A stretch of 64,000 nt of DNA from Natronincola peptidivorans (GTDB taxonomy: Bacteria; Bacillota; Clostridia; Peptostreptococcales; Natronincolaceae): positions 62,001 to 126,000 of the forward strand of contig NZ_FOHU01000006.1 in the NCBI RefSeq assembly GCF_900111615.1, in the 5' to 3' direction. The notes beneath the pieces were generated by a model. It saw only the letters and a list, made by a program, of their open reading frames with translations. It was not told the DNA's origin and did not search any database. The translations under genes were made by a program, and so were the position numbers. Every line of letters starts with the position of its first letter. Positions within the stretch are counted from its first letter, which is position 1. Of this stretch, positions 17,417-26,961 are shown piece by piece.

Positions 17417-17686
17417 AAATATAATTCCTCCTGGTATGAATCTTTTTTATATATTATATACATTTTATTCGTTTTTTATCGTAAATACAAGTCTATTCCA
17501 AAAGATTCTAAAAGACAAAGATATAAATTTAATGTGCATGTTATTACATTTTATGTTATTATATTGAACAGAGTTTCGTATTAATAGTAAGGAAGAAATT
17601 TAACGAAATGGAAATTGTTTTATAAATCAAGTATTATGGCAACACTATATGGTAGAAAATAACTTATTTGTAAAGGAGCGAAGGTT

Positions 17687-19072
17687 GTGATTGCTTTTGA
17701 TTTGAATGAGCATAAAATCCATCACATCCATTTGATTGGAATTGGTGGCATTAGTATGAGCGCTATTGCAGAAGTGCTTTTAAGCCACGGCTATCATGTG
17801 TCAGGTTCAGATATTAAAGACTCAAAACTTTTAGATAAATTAAGAAATCATGGAGCAGATATATTTATAGGGCATGCTAAAGAAAATATTAAAAATCCTG
17901 ACTTAGTTGTCTATAGTGCTGCAATTAGAGAGTTTAATCCTGAGAGGATTCAAGCAAAGGAATTAGGTATTCCTCAGGTGGATCGGGCGGAAATGCTGGG
18001 ACAGATTATGAAAAGGTATCAAAAGGCTGTTGCAGTTGCAGGAAGTCATGGAAAAACCACTACTACTTCTCTGTTATCTTTATTGATGGAATATGCTGAT
18101 TTAGATCCTACCATATTGGTGGGGGGAGAATTGGATAACATTGGAGGAAATATCAAAATCGGTAAAAGCCAGCATTTTATTACAGAGGCTTGTGAATATG
18201 TGGAGAGCTTTTTAAAGTTTTTCCCTTTTATCGGGATTATTTTGAATATTGATGAGGACCATCTAGATTATTATAAGGATATTGATCATATTAAAAATGC
18301 CTTTAGAAAATTTGCTAGATTAATTCCTAAGGAAGGTTTTTTAATTGCCTGTAATGATGATCCCCAGGTTAGGGATATCTATGAGGATGCCTCCTGCAAT
18401 TTAGTTACCTATGGCATAGAAACAGTTGCAGATTTTATGGCAACAGGCATTGTTTTTAATGAAGAGGGCCATCCTTCCTTTAAGGTTACTTATAAGGGAA
18501 CGTCTTTTGGAGATTTTTGTTTAAGTGTTCCCGGTCTCCACAATGTTTATAATGCCCTTGCAGCTATTGCAGCTTCCCATATCCTAGGAATAAATCCCCG
18601 GACTACAGAAAAAAATATTCATCGTTATAAGGGAATACATCGTCGTTTTGATGTCTTAGGAGAGGTAAAGGGAGCTAGGGTTATCGATGATTATGCTCAT
18701 CATCCCGTGGAAATAAAGGCAACCCTTGAAGCGGCAATGCAGTATCCTCACAAGAAGATTTGGGCTATCTTTCAGCCTCATACCTTTAGCCGCACAAAGG
18801 CATTATTGAAGGATTTTGCTAAGGCCTTTGATGCAGCAGATCATATCATCATCACAGATATCTATGCTGCTAGAGAACCGGATGATGGTGAAGTCACCAG
18901 TAAAAAGCTGGTGGAGCTGATGGATCCAAATCTAAATGCCCTTTATATGGAGGGATTTGAGCATATCGCTGATTATATCTATCGAAACCTGCAGCCGGGT
19001 GATTTGGTTTTAACCATGGGGGCAGGAGATGTTTATAGAATTGCAGAAGCTTTACTGAATAAAATGGAGTAA
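17687..19072 (+). CDS. murC: UDP-N-acetylmuramate--L-alanine ligase
   Basis: 461 residues. MurC adds L-Ala to UDP-MurNAc in the cytoplasm, using ATP. Visible are the N-terminal Rossmann motif [17 protein letters not shown], the P-loop [14 protein letters not shown], the central [10 protein letters not shown] with catalytic residues, and the ligase motif RRFDVLG...[10 protein letters not shown]. The start is GTG, seven bases after AAAGGAG. It runs opposite to purR with its own terminator, so it forms a single-gene unit, away from any dcw cluster. Confidence 0.96.
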   Translation: MIAFDLNEHKIHHIHLIGIGGISMSAIAEVLLSHGYHVSGSDIKDSKLLDKLRNHGADIFIGHAKENIKNPDLVVYSAAIREFNPERIQAKELGIPQVDRAEMLGQIMKRYQKAVAVAGSHGKTTTTSLLSLLMEYADLDPTILVGGELDNIGGNIKIGKSQHFITEACEYVESFLKFFPFIGIILNIDEDHLDYYKDIDHIKNAFRKFARLIPKEGFLIACNDDPQVRDIYEDASCNLVTYGIETVADFMATGIVFNEEGHPSFKVTYKGTSFGDFCLSVPGLHNVYNALAAIAASHILGINPRTTEKNIHRYKGIHRRFDVLGEVKGARVIDDYAHHPVEIKATLEAAMQYPHKKIWAIFQPHTFSRTKALLKDFAKAFDAADHIIITDIYAAREPDDGEVTSKKLVELMDPNLNALYMEGFEHIADYIYRNLQPGDLVLTMGAGDVYRIAEALLNKME

Positions 19073-19101
19073 AGCAATCACAAAGACATTTTGAACCATC
19101 T

Positions 19102-19138
19102 AAAAAGCCTTGGAGCTTAAAAATCCAAGGCTTTTTTT
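19102..19138 (+). terminator. Terminator of murC
   Basis: AAAAAGCCTTGGA pairs with TCCAAGGCTTTTTTT around a nine-base loop, 30 bases after the murC stop. The A tract lets it serve the opposing CotH-like gene less well, since it lies beyond that gene's 3' end at 19194. Confidence 0.92.
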
Positions 19139-19193
19139 AATCGTCAGTTTTTTATTCCGTAGCTTAGGATTCTATCGGTAGAGCTATCAAGGT

Positions 19194-20909
19194 TTATGGA
19201 TAGGTGATTACCAGTTCCATAGCATTGCTTATAGCTGCTTTTGCTGAAACTTTGTTGGAATAGGGATTCACTCTAGAGGGTAAGGTCTCCATTTCTCCGC
19301 TATTGTATTGAGCAATGATTAGATCCCACTGATTCCCTACTGCTGTATCCTCTTCATACCAATTGGCTCTTCCAAAGTGAGCAACATCATTTCTGTAGTA
19401 TAGAGTTATTTCTCCTGCTACACTGGCATTACCGGCATTTATTTCCCATATCCTGTTGATTCCCTGTATCCCTTCCTCTTCTCTCACCTTCATTTCTATG
19501 CTGCCGATTTGGTTGATCTCCTCTATCAGCAGCTTTGCCATGGTCCATCCATTATTATCTGTGAAATACAGGGTGTCACCTTCCCTATATTTTGATAAAT
19601 CAACCTTTGCTTCATAGCGCTTTATTTCTTGATGCTGAAGCATATGCTGCTGCAAGTATTGATATCTCAGCTCTATAAAGTCCAAAAGAGTTTCTAGGTG
19701 ATACGCATAGTATCCTAGTTCTCCATGGTGATTTTGGGGATGTAGTAAAAATGCATTTGCACCAGGTGCTTTATTTGCGCTTTCTTCAATCAATCGTTTT
19801 GTGTTCTCCACCTCAGCTTCAAAATAGCCTAGATGAAAAACCTCTTTCATTAAATAATCCATTCGCTGAAAAAGCTTCTCTCTCAATGCAGGTGTTTCCA
19901 TAAATTTGTTAAAGATCTCATTTCTACTATAATTATATCTTGTCATATGATATTCATAGGCGAAAAAATGGTTGTCTACGTATTCCTCTGGACGATAGGT
20001 GGAGCCGAAGGTCAAATCTTTATCCCAAGGGATTATTCTCCATTTTTCCTGAGGATTCTCATGGTCCTTGTAGAGCCAGTAATCATCTCCATAGGAATCT
20101 ATGTCTCCTATCAATATGTGTATTGCCAGCCAATCAATATACTGCTGCCAATAGAAATGTTCTAGAAATCCATGATAAAAATCATCTCCGGCAGGGGTAT
20201 CATAGACCCATTTTGTCAGATCAATAACAGCCTCCCAGCTGGGAGTTCCCCGATAATCTAGATTTTCCTCCAATAGGGTTATGGGGTCTTCTACACTGGC
20301 GATATCGTAGCCGAAAAGAGAGCCTCTATCTATCTCTTCTTCATCTTGGTTTCTTACAAAACGGTCTCTAATCAAAGTCCCTTCCTGGTTAACACCCATG
20401 TTGGCCAATACATTTTCGTCTATTCTTTCTACATGGATAAATAGTCCTTCATAGATATCATTCATATATAAATTGAAATATTTTGTCCTGGGAGCTGGAA
20501 GCCCAATATGATGAAACATATCCATAGAGAGCTTTTCCCTCATCTGTGAGGGATCTGTATAAGACCCGTTCAGGTTCATACGATCGCTGCCAAATAGTAG
20601 TTCCTGTCCTTCTTCAAATCGTATGTTAAAGGATTTTTTAGGCAGCATCCGAGTGCTATGACCTCGAAAACGGATTTCTATAGGCTGTAAATCCATCTCT
20701 TCCTCTGAGATTCTTGCGAAAGCATCTATTCTATCATCAGAAAAAGGGTCTCTACTGTAGAGCTCTTGTAAATCTTCTTCTTCCATATAGATGTAAATAG
20801 AGTTCACCTCTATATCATTATCATTTACAGCTTTTTCTTCCTTTCTGCAGCTAACAAAAATCAAAAGTCCTACCATGGTTGCCAGTACAATCAGCCCTAT
20901 TCTTTTCAT
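19194..20909 (-). CDS. CotH-kinase family lipoprotein
   Basis: 571 residues with a lipoprotein signal (LLIFVSC, Cys 21). Residues about 35-360 match the CotH protein-kinase fold: RGHSTR (82-87), KKSFNI (91-96), the DW...D core at 259-271, and WDKDLTFG (295-302), the metal-binding motif. CotH of Bacillus phosphorylates coat proteins CotB and CotG in spores. The C-terminal 150 residues look like a separate beta-rich domain (YRNDVAHFGRANWYEED). A lipid anchor implies action outside the membrane, so whether it works on spores or cell envelope is open. TGGTATAAT at 20938-20946 (minus) could be an extended -10 element. Confidence 0.85.
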   Translation of the reverse strand: MKRIGLIVLATMVGLLIFVSCRKEEKAVNDNDIEVNSIYIYMEEEDLQELYSRDPFSDDRIDAFARISEEEMDLQPIEIRFRGHSTRMLPKKSFNIRFEEGQELLFGSDRMNLNGSYTDPSQMREKLSMDMFHHIGLPAPRTKYFNLYMNDIYEGLFIHVERIDENVLANMGVNQEGTLIRDRFVRNQDEEEIDRGSLFGYDIASVEDPITLLEENLDYRGTPSWEAVIDLTKWVYDTPAGDDFYHGFLEHFYWQQYIDWLAIHILIGDIDSYGDDYWLYKDHENPQEKWRIIPWDKDLTFGSTYRPEEYVDNHFFAYEYHMTRYNYSRNEIFNKFMETPALREKLFQRMDYLMKEVFHLGYFEAEVENTKRLIEESANKAPGANAFLLHPQNHHGELGYYAYHLETLLDFIELRYQYLQQHMLQHQEIKRYEAKVDLSKYREGDTLYFTDNNGWTMAKLLIEEINQIGSIEMKVREEEGIQGINRIWEINAGNASVAGEITLYYRNDVAHFGRANWYEEDTAVGNQWDLIIAQYNSGEMETLPSRVNPYSNKVSAKAAISNAMELVITYP

Positions 20910-20993
20910 AGGCGTACCTCCTTATCCTATGTCCCTTATTATACCAAAGTATGATAAAAAATAAAAATTAAGAAGGTTTATAAAGAAATTGAC

Positions 20994-21019
20994 AAAAAAA
21001 AACGGAGTATTCCCCGCTT
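20994..21019 (-). terminator. Terminator of the LCP-family gene
   Basis: On the minus strand CGGGG and CTCCG pair across a short loop directly after the stop codon, followed by nine T residues. Confidence 0.8.
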
Positions 21020-22012
21020 TTAATTGGTTTCTTCTATTTCTTCTTCATCTGGTGGTACTTCATATATATCCAGCAACAATCGTCGGACGGCTGAGGCATC
21101 ATGGAAGTAATAGGACACGCCCCCTTGATACCTAGCTTCTCCCGGCAGCATATGCATATTTACCCTTTCTAGATTTAGACCGATGGCACTGGTGGCATGG
21201 CGCATAACCTCTTGCAGCTCCATATCTGTTCTTACAAATTTTAAGGTGTTGGAGGCAAGGCCTGGCAGGTTTCCTAGGCTCATGGCTTTTTGTATGGCTG
21301 ATTTCATAAACTCCTGCTGTGCTCTGATTCTTCCTAGGTCTCCATTTCTATCTAGGCCTCCGCTTCCAGGGGTGGCTTGACGATATCTCAAGAATTTTAC
21401 AGCATCCTCTCCATTTAAGACACGGGGTCCGGGTGGAAAATTGATAACAAGAGGAGGGGTATCATAATCATCCCTATAGTACATTCCTGGGTGAGGAATG
21501 GTAACAGGTACGCCTCCAATAGCATTTACGATTGAGGCGGCTCCTCTATAATTGACAGTAACGTAGTGATGTATTGGTACATCCAGCAATAGATCACTGA
21601 CCACTGTTTTTACCCCTGTTGCTCCGTGATCTCCATAAGCTGCATTGATTTTCTTTTTCCCTGGGCCATCATAGCCTACCCTGGGATAATATGTATCTCT
21701 TGGTATTGAAACAATATCTAGTTTTTTGCTATCTGGATCAAAGGACACCATCATCATGGTATCCGACAGCATACCATCCAACCCCAGCATAATAAAGTTG
21801 ATTCGATTACTCTCATAAAACGCCTGTAGCAGCTGGTCCCTTATAACTGGCTCTGTATCAGCGAAGTGATCATCATCATCTACTCTTTCAACAGGAACAG
21901 CAGCATTGGGATGACTGTCCTTCATAAAGGTATTGAAGGCAAAAAACATCCCGCTAAATAATATGACAAAGCTAATAAAGGCTATTGTAAATATTTTCAT
22001 GAAAACTTTCAT
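21020..22012 (-). CDS. LytR-CpsA-Psr (LCP) family protein
   Basis: 330 residues from the ATG at 22012, which lies in the run GGGGAAGTGAACATA-ATG. One N-terminal membrane anchor (IAFISFVILFSGMFFAF) is followed by an extracellular LCP domain with FIMLGLDGMLSDTMMMVSFD, VSIPRDTYYPR and VKFLRYRQATPGSGGLDRNGD. LCP enzymes transfer undecaprenyl-linked glycopolymers onto peptidoglycan. It is a one-gene unit ending in a terminator. Which polymer is attached cannot be told from this window. Confidence 0.88.
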   Translation of the reverse strand: MKVFMKIFTIAFISFVILFSGMFFAFNTFMKDSHPNAAVPVERVDDDDHFADTEPVIRDQLLQAFYESNRINFIMLGLDGMLSDTMMMVSFDPDSKKLDIVSIPRDTYYPRVGYDGPGKKKINAAYGDHGATGVKTVVSDLLLDVPIHHYVTVNYRGAASIVNAIGGVPVTIPHPGMYYRDDYDTPPLVINFPPGPRVLNGEDAVKFLRYRQATPGSGGLDRNGDLGRIRAQQEFMKSAIQKAMSLGNLPGLASNTLKFVRTDMELQEVMRHATSAIGLNLERVNMHMLPGEARYQGGVSYYFHDASAVRRLLLDIYEVPPDEEEIEETN

Positions 22013-22124
22013 TATGTTCACTTCCCCACTTTTCGTTAACAATAAGTAATATATCTGCATTTGATTATATCAGATTGCAACAGGAAAATCTACAGTTCAA
22101 TCCATTTAGACATATTTTCCTGCA

Positions 22125-22151
22125 CAGGGACAAGGGACGGAGATGCGTCCC
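22125..22151. repeat. GGGAC-type hairpin repeat
   Basis: This 27-base hairpin (GGGACG opposite CGTCCC) differs by one base from the reverse complement of 4989-5015. It sits between the decarboxylase 3' end and the LCP gene's upstream region. Confidence 0.85.
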
Positions 22152-22175
22152 ATAAAAATAGACCACAGACTAATG

Positions 22176-23639
22176 CTACCGTCTCTGGCCTAATACTTTT
22201 AAAAAATTGACATATGGGTCCTCTGTACCTTGTAGTAGACTGCCTTCCCTCTTTAACATAAAAATATAATCTACTATCTCTTGGGTGACTCTTTCTCCTG
22301 GTGCTATGATGGGGATGCCTGGAGGGTAAGCCATAACAGCCTCTCCGCTTATTTCTCCTGCCGCCTCTTCTAATCGTGCAATTTTTGTGTTGCTATAATA
22401 GGCATCTCTTGGAGATACAATTACCTCAGGGTTTTTTAATACACTATTTTTTATTTTAATGATTTTTGAGGTGCTATGGTTTTTTGCAATATCTTTTAAA
22501 GCTGTTACCAATGTCTCTATTTGATCCTCTCCATCTCCCAAACTAAGGATGGCCAAAATATTGTAGTAGTCCGCCAACTCTATTTGAATGTTGTATTGAT
22601 CCCTTAAGAGATCGTATAATTCAAATCCTGTTAATCCTATACCCGCAGCCGATATGCCTAGCTTGGTTTCGTCAAATCCAAATACCCCTGGTGTTCCTAT
22701 CAATTCCTTTCCAAATACATACAAACCATCTATTTCATTAATTTGTTTTCTGGCGTCTCTACCTAGACCTATTATCCGCTCTAGCATTTCTTTACCATGA
22801 ACCGCCAGCTGTTTTCTGGCCACATCAATACTGGCCATTAATAAATAGGATGCACTGGTGGTTTGGGTTAGGTTCAAATTTTTTTTAACAGTAGTAGGAG
22901 ATATCCTATCTCCTCTCAATAGCAAAAGAGAGCTCTGGGTCAGGGAGCCTCCTGTTTTGTGTGTACTTACAGCACTCATATCTGCCCCTGCCTCCATGGC
23001 ACTAATGGGCAAGTCCTCATGGAAGCTAAAATGAGCTCCATGGGCTTCGTCTGCTAATACCAACATCCCATGTCGATGAACCAAGGAAACAATTTCTTTT
23101 AAGTCGGAGGTAGCTCCATAATAGGTGGGGTTGATCACCATCACTGCTTTTGCATCAGGATGACTGGCTATTGTTTTTTCTAAATCCTCTACAGTGATTC
23201 CCATAGCGATTCCTAAGCTCTCATTGATTTTAGGCTGTACATAGATAGGAATAGCACCGCTTAAAATGATGGCGGATATAGAGGATTTATGTGCATTACG
23301 GGATAGAATGATCTTTTCCCCAGGTCTGCAGGCACTCATTACCATAGCTTGAATGCCTGAGGTCGTCCCATTGACTAGAAAAAATCCATTGTCTGCATGA
23401 AAGGCTTCTGCCGCCAGCTCTTCTGCCTCACGAATCACCCCAATAGGGTTACATATGTTGTCTAGACATTTCATTGAGTTTACATCTATTTCCATCATAG
23501 TGCTGCCTACGTGTTCAGTAAATTCTCTTAATCCTCGTCCATGCTTATGACCAGGTACATCAAACGGAACGATATTGCGTCTATGATAATCCTTCAATCC
23601 TGTAAATATAGGTGTTTGTGTTTGATTTAATCTTGTCAT
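22176..23639 (-). CDS. Orn/Lys/Arg decarboxylase family protein (first of two)
   Basis: A 487-residue PLP-dependent aminotransferase-fold enzyme. It has the family's PFDVPGHKHGRG start, VLADEAHGAHF, the PLP lysine in STHKTGGSLTQSS, and the C-terminal AYPPGIPIIAPGE. Such enzymes decarboxylate arginine, lysine or ornithine to polyamine precursors; the substrate cannot be read from sequence. The ATG at 23639 follows GAGGTGA. A second family member lies at 53882-55324 in the yaaO position, so this copy is the extra one. It follows the M20 peptidase gene but a hairpin separates them. Confidence 0.87.
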   Translation of the reverse strand: MTRLNQTQTPIFTGLKDYHRRNIVPFDVPGHKHGRGLREFTEHVGSTMMEIDVNSMKCLDNICNPIGVIREAEELAAEAFHADNGFFLVNGTTSGIQAMVMSACRPGEKIILSRNAHKSSISAIILSGAIPIYVQPKINESLGIAMGITVEDLEKTIASHPDAKAVMVINPTYYGATSDLKEIVSLVHRHGMLVLADEAHGAHFSFHEDLPISAMEAGADMSAVSTHKTGGSLTQSSLLLLRGDRISPTTVKKNLNLTQTTSASYLLMASIDVARKQLAVHGKEMLERIIGLGRDARKQINEIDGLYVFGKELIGTPGVFGFDETKLGISAAGIGLTGFELYDLLRDQYNIQIELADYYNILAILSLGDGEDQIETLVTALKDIAKNHSTSKIIKIKNSVLKNPEVIVSPRDAYYSNTKIARLEEAAGEISGEAVMAYPPGIPIIAPGERVTQEIVDYIFMLKREGSLLQGTEDPYVNFLKVLGQRR

Positions 23640-23690
23640 GAAGGTCACCTCATGTTCTTTGTATTAAGATTAACTTTCCCCTTAAAGGAA

Positions 23691-23733
23691 AAGACCATAC
23701 AAAGACTCCTTTGAAGTCTTGTATGGTTTTTTT
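23691..23733 (-). terminator. Terminator of the M20 peptidase gene, bidirectional
   Basis: ACCATACAAAGACT pairs with AGTCTTGTATGGT (one bulge) around CCTTTGA, with A and T tracts on both sides, 25 bases past the peptidase stop codon. Confidence 0.85.
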
Positions 23734-23758
23734 CTTTGTCTCTCAATGAAAGCTCCTT

Positions 23759-24874
23759 TTATGCAAATACCTTTACGATTTCTGCCACCATTTTAGCACT
23801 ATTTACTAAATCCTTAATATGGATATGCTCTTCTAAGGTATGGGGTTTTTTCTCTCCGATACCAAGGTTAACGGCTTTGATGCCATTGCCGTTTAATATA
23901 TTGGTGTCACTTCCTCCTCCAGTGGCAGCTGTATAGCTCTCCAACCCTATCTGGGAAAAGGCTTCCTGTACCTTCGTAATGATTTCTTCTCCTTCGGCAA
24001 TGTTAAAGGGTGGATACATTCTTTCTACATCCATTTCTACCTTTCCACCAAAATCTGCTGCTGCCTTCTCAAAGGCTTCCACCATATGAGCAGTTTGTGC
24101 ATCTAGTTTATCTTCACGAAGACTTCTAGACTCTGCTTTTATTTCTACCATAGGGGTCACAATGTTGGTGGCTTCACCGCCGGTGATTACTCCAACATTT
24201 GCAGTTGTTTCTTCATCTATTCTTAAAAGCTTCATGTTTTCAATCGCTCTTGCAGCGATCATGATAGCACTGATCCCTTCCTCTGGAGCTACGCCTGCAT
24301 GGGCTGGCTTACCAAATATTTTGGCATTTACCTTGTCTTGACACGGGCCTGTAGTAATGATCTCTCCTGGAGAGCCTCCACTATCAAGCACAAACCCATA
24401 TTTTGCATTTATTTTACCATAGTCCAAATACTTAGCACCAAATAATCCTCCTTCTTCCCAAATGCTGAAGGCAACTTCAATGTCCCCATGAGGAATATTG
24501 TTTTCTTTGATTACTCTAATGCCTTCCAGTACAGCAGCAATCCCAGCTTTGTTGTCTCCACCTAAGATAGTGGTGCCATCACTATAAATAACATCCTCTT
24601 TTATAACAGGTTTTACGCCTTCACCAGGCTTCACTGTATCCATATGACAGCTAAATAAAATCGTTTCTCCTGAGGCCGTTGTACCCTTTAGCTTTGCAAT
24701 AAGGTTTCCTGTTTCTCCCCCAACCTTTTCTCCAGCATTATCTACTATTACCTCTAAACCTAGATTTTCAAGCTTTTCCTTTAATACTTTAGCAATTTTT
24801 CCTTCCTTTCCAGAATGACTATCAATCTGTACTAGCTCAAGAAATTCTTGTATCAATCGTTCTTGGTTAACCAT
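23759..24874 (-). CDS. M20-family peptidase, PepT-like
   Basis: A 371-residue zinc peptidase of the M20 clan, closest in style to PepT/YqjE tripeptidase-like enzymes. Metal and catalytic residues are visible in FSCHMDTVKPG, GGDNKAG, the IWEEGGLFGAKYL acidic pair, VLDSGG and TGGGSDTNILNGNG. The middle part is the usual dimerisation lid. It probably trims short peptides in the cytoplasm. The AbgT transporter gene lies upstream in the same direction, 195 bases away behind a terminator, suggesting linked function in aminoacyl or peptide scavenging. Confidence 0.88.
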   Translation of the reverse strand: MVNQERLIQEFLELVQIDSHSGKEGKIAKVLKEKLENLGLEVIVDNAGEKVGGETGNLIAKLKGTTASGETILFSCHMDTVKPGEGVKPVIKEDVIYSDGTTILGGDNKAGIAAVLEGIRVIKENNIPHGDIEVAFSIWEEGGLFGAKYLDYGKINAKYGFVLDSGGSPGEIITTGPCQDKVNAKIFGKPAHAGVAPEEGISAIMIAARAIENMKLLRIDEETTANVGVITGGEATNIVTPMVEIKAESRSLREDKLDAQTAHMVEAFEKAAADFGGKVEMDVERMYPPFNIAEGEEIITKVQEAFSQIGLESYTAATGGGSDTNILNGNGIKAVNLGIGEKKPHTLEEHIHIKDLVNSAKMVAEIVKVFA

Positions 24875-25004
24875 GTGATTACTCCCTCCTATGTTGATTT
24901 TTGCTTAAGCTGGTGATCTCTATTATGTAGTATTTGTTAATCCCTTCATAATTATATCATATACTTGCAGCTATAAGGTAACAAGCTTTTCTCTGTTGAA
25001 ATAG

Positions 25005-25049
25005 AAGAAAAAGCAGAGAAATTTTTTAAGTAAAAAAGTTCTCTGCTTT
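25005..25049 (-). terminator. Terminator of the AbgT transporter gene
   Basis: AAAGCAGAGAA pairs with TTCTCTGCTTT, extended by A and T tracts, 20 bases after the stop codon. The minus strand continues with TTTTTC. Confidence 0.88.
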
Positions 25050-25068
25050 GTGTGATTTTCTATTAAAA

Positions 25069-26622
25069 TTACATTAAGATATGTGCATCTGGTCCTAATG
25101 GCCATCCTAAGAAGAACCATGCTGCAAACAGAATAATCCATCCTATCATAAATAATAAGGAGTACGGTACCATGGTAGAAATAATCGTACCGATACCTGT
25201 TTCTTTATCATATTTTTGAGCAAATGCTACGATTACTGCAAAGTAGGACATTAATGGTGTAATAATATTTGTTGTTGAATCACCAATTCTGTAGGCTAAT
25301 TGTGTAAACTCTGGTGAATAACCAACCGCCATTAGCATTGGTACAAATACTGGTGCCATAATGGCCCATTTTGCTGAAGCACTTCCGATAAATAGGTTAA
25401 TAAATCCTGATACAAAGATAAATCCTATTAGCATTGGAATACCTGTCATACCTGTTGCTTGTAAGAAATCAGCACCTTTAACCGCTAGGATAGTACCTAG
25501 GTTTGTCCAGTTAAAGTAGCTTACAAACTGTGCGGCAACGAAGGCAAGTACTAAATAGCCTCCCATGGTTGACATAGCTTTGCCCATAAAACCAGCAATA
25601 TCTTTATCATTTTTTACTGTTCCAGCACCGATACCATAAGCAATACCTGGTATCATAAAGAATAATGCAATGATTGGAACTAATCCAGCCATAAAGGCTG
25701 ATCCTGATAATAATTCTCCACTATCCGCTCTTAGAATAGCGTTTTGAGGAACTGTTAAGAATAGCATCACTGCTACAAAGCCTAAGAATGCAAGTCCTGC
25801 AAATAATAGTCCTCTAGATTCCTCTTTGGAAACCTTATCAATCTTAGCTACTTCCTCACCTTTGTATACCCCTAATCTCGGTTCAACGATTTTCTCTGTA
25901 ACAATTGTACCGATAATCGTGATCAAGAAGGTTGACGCAATCATAAAGTAAAGGTTGGCTGTCGGCTGTACCTCATACCCTGGTACATACATTTGTGCCG
26001 CTTGTTGGGAGATACCCCCTAGTAATGGATCCAGTGTACCTACCATTAAGTTAGCACTGAAACCACCAGATACTCCTGCAAAGGCTGCTGCTAGACCCGC
26101 CAATGGATGTCTACCAAAGCTTAAGAATACCAATGCACCTAATGGTACCAATACAACATACCCAGCATCTGATGCTATATTTGACATAACCCCTGCAAAA
26201 ACAACTACAGCTGTAATTAGTTTTTGAGGTGTACTTAATACTAGCTTTCTTAGTCCTGCTTGTACCAATCCAGTACCTTCAGCAACCCCAACCCCTAGCA
26301 TAGCCACAAGCACTGTTCCTAATGGAGCAAAGCTTGTAAAGTTGGTAACTGCATTAGAAAAGATTCTTCTAATACCCTCTACTGTTAATAAACTCACAGC
26401 TTCAACAGTAGCCGTTTCAGTTTCTCCAGTTCCAATGATAATTCTTTCAAATACTACGTGTACTCCAGCTGCTTCCGCTATAGCCGAGATAATAATAACA
26501 GCTAAACTGAAGATAGCGAATAAAGTCACTGGATGTGGAAGTCTGTTTCCTACTACTTCAACTACATCTAAGAACTTATTGAAAATTCCGCGTTTTTTCG
26601 TACTCATTGTTTTTGTACTCAC
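25069..26622 (-). CDS. AbgT-family transporter
   Basis: 517 residues with about 11-13 membrane segments. AbgT proteins import p-aminobenzoyl-glutamate or act as antimetabolite exporters. Family-typical stretches are HPVTLFAIFSLAVI near the N-terminus, LGVGVAEGTGLVQAGLRKLV, GSASAKWAIMAPVFVPML and GDSTTNIITPLMSYF. The GTG start at 26622 follows AAGGAGG at seven bases. A sigma-A promoter lies at 26680-26708. With the downstream M20 peptidase it resembles the AbgT plus AbgAB hydrolase arrangement, although that peptidase is of a different M20 subgroup. Confidence 0.92.
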   Translation of the reverse strand: MSTKTMSTKKRGIFNKFLDVVEVVGNRLPHPVTLFAIFSLAVIIISAIAEAAGVHVVFERIIIGTGETETATVEAVSLLTVEGIRRIFSNAVTNFTSFAPLGTVLVAMLGVGVAEGTGLVQAGLRKLVLSTPQKLITAVVVFAGVMSNIASDAGYVVLVPLGALVFLSFGRHPLAGLAAAFAGVSGGFSANLMVGTLDPLLGGISQQAAQMYVPGYEVQPTANLYFMIASTFLITIIGTIVTEKIVEPRLGVYKGEEVAKIDKVSKEESRGLLFAGLAFLGFVAVMLFLTVPQNAILRADSGELLSGSAFMAGLVPIIALFFMIPGIAYGIGAGTVKNDKDIAGFMGKAMSTMGGYLVLAFVAAQFVSYFNWTNLGTILAVKGADFLQATGMTGIPMLIGFIFVSGFINLFIGSASAKWAIMAPVFVPMLMAVGYSPEFTQLAYRIGDSTTNIITPLMSYFAVIVAFAQKYDKETGIGTIISTMVPYSLLFMIGWIILFAAWFFLGWPLGPDAHILM

Positions 26623-26679
26623 TTTTTTACCTCCTTAATAAATGAATAAATTATAAATGTCGAAAAATGCCGTATGATT

Positions 26680-26708
26680 AGTATATAAACATTTTTTTGA
26701 TTTGTCAA
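26680..26708 (-). promoter_or_regulatory. Sigma-A promoter of the AbgT gene
   Basis: On the minus strand TTGACA (26703-26708), 17 bases, TATACT (26680-26685). The start codon lies 57 bases further on. Confidence 0.85.
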
Positions 26709-26719
26709 ATGTTTTTAAT

Positions 26720-26885
26720 AATTAAAAAATATTTTAAATCCTTCTAATTTTCAGATTAAGGTCTGTGTTTTTGGCAGTATCTCTGTTACATAAATGAACT
26801 ATTTCCTTAGGTAATTTTTGGGTATAGTCCTTTATTTAAAGGCTTATCTCTATTTTTCTGTTTTCTTCTTTCTATTGTTTGGAGC
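26720..26885. other. Gap between the AbgT promoter and the coat-like gene terminator
   Basis: About 165 AT-rich bases with no gene, repeat or riboswitch fold that I can recognise. Confidence 0.3.
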
Positions 26886-26923
26886 AAAAAAATATTAGCG
26901 GAGAAAATATTTTTCTCCGCTAA
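26886..26923 (-). terminator. Terminator after the coat-like gene
   Basis: TTAGCGGAGAAAA pairs perfectly with TTTTCTCCGCTAA around three bases, followed on the minus strand by TATTTTTTT. Its stem sequence is shared with the hairpin at 32763-32787. Confidence 0.9.
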
Positions 26924-26961
26924 TAATCTAGTACCGCTTTCAATCGCCTTCTTCCTGTCGA

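Noticed and set aside
17420-17520. A PurBox or clear promoter upstream of purR
   Set aside because: The region is AT-rich with a TATAAT but no matching -35 and no PurBox-like CGAA pair.
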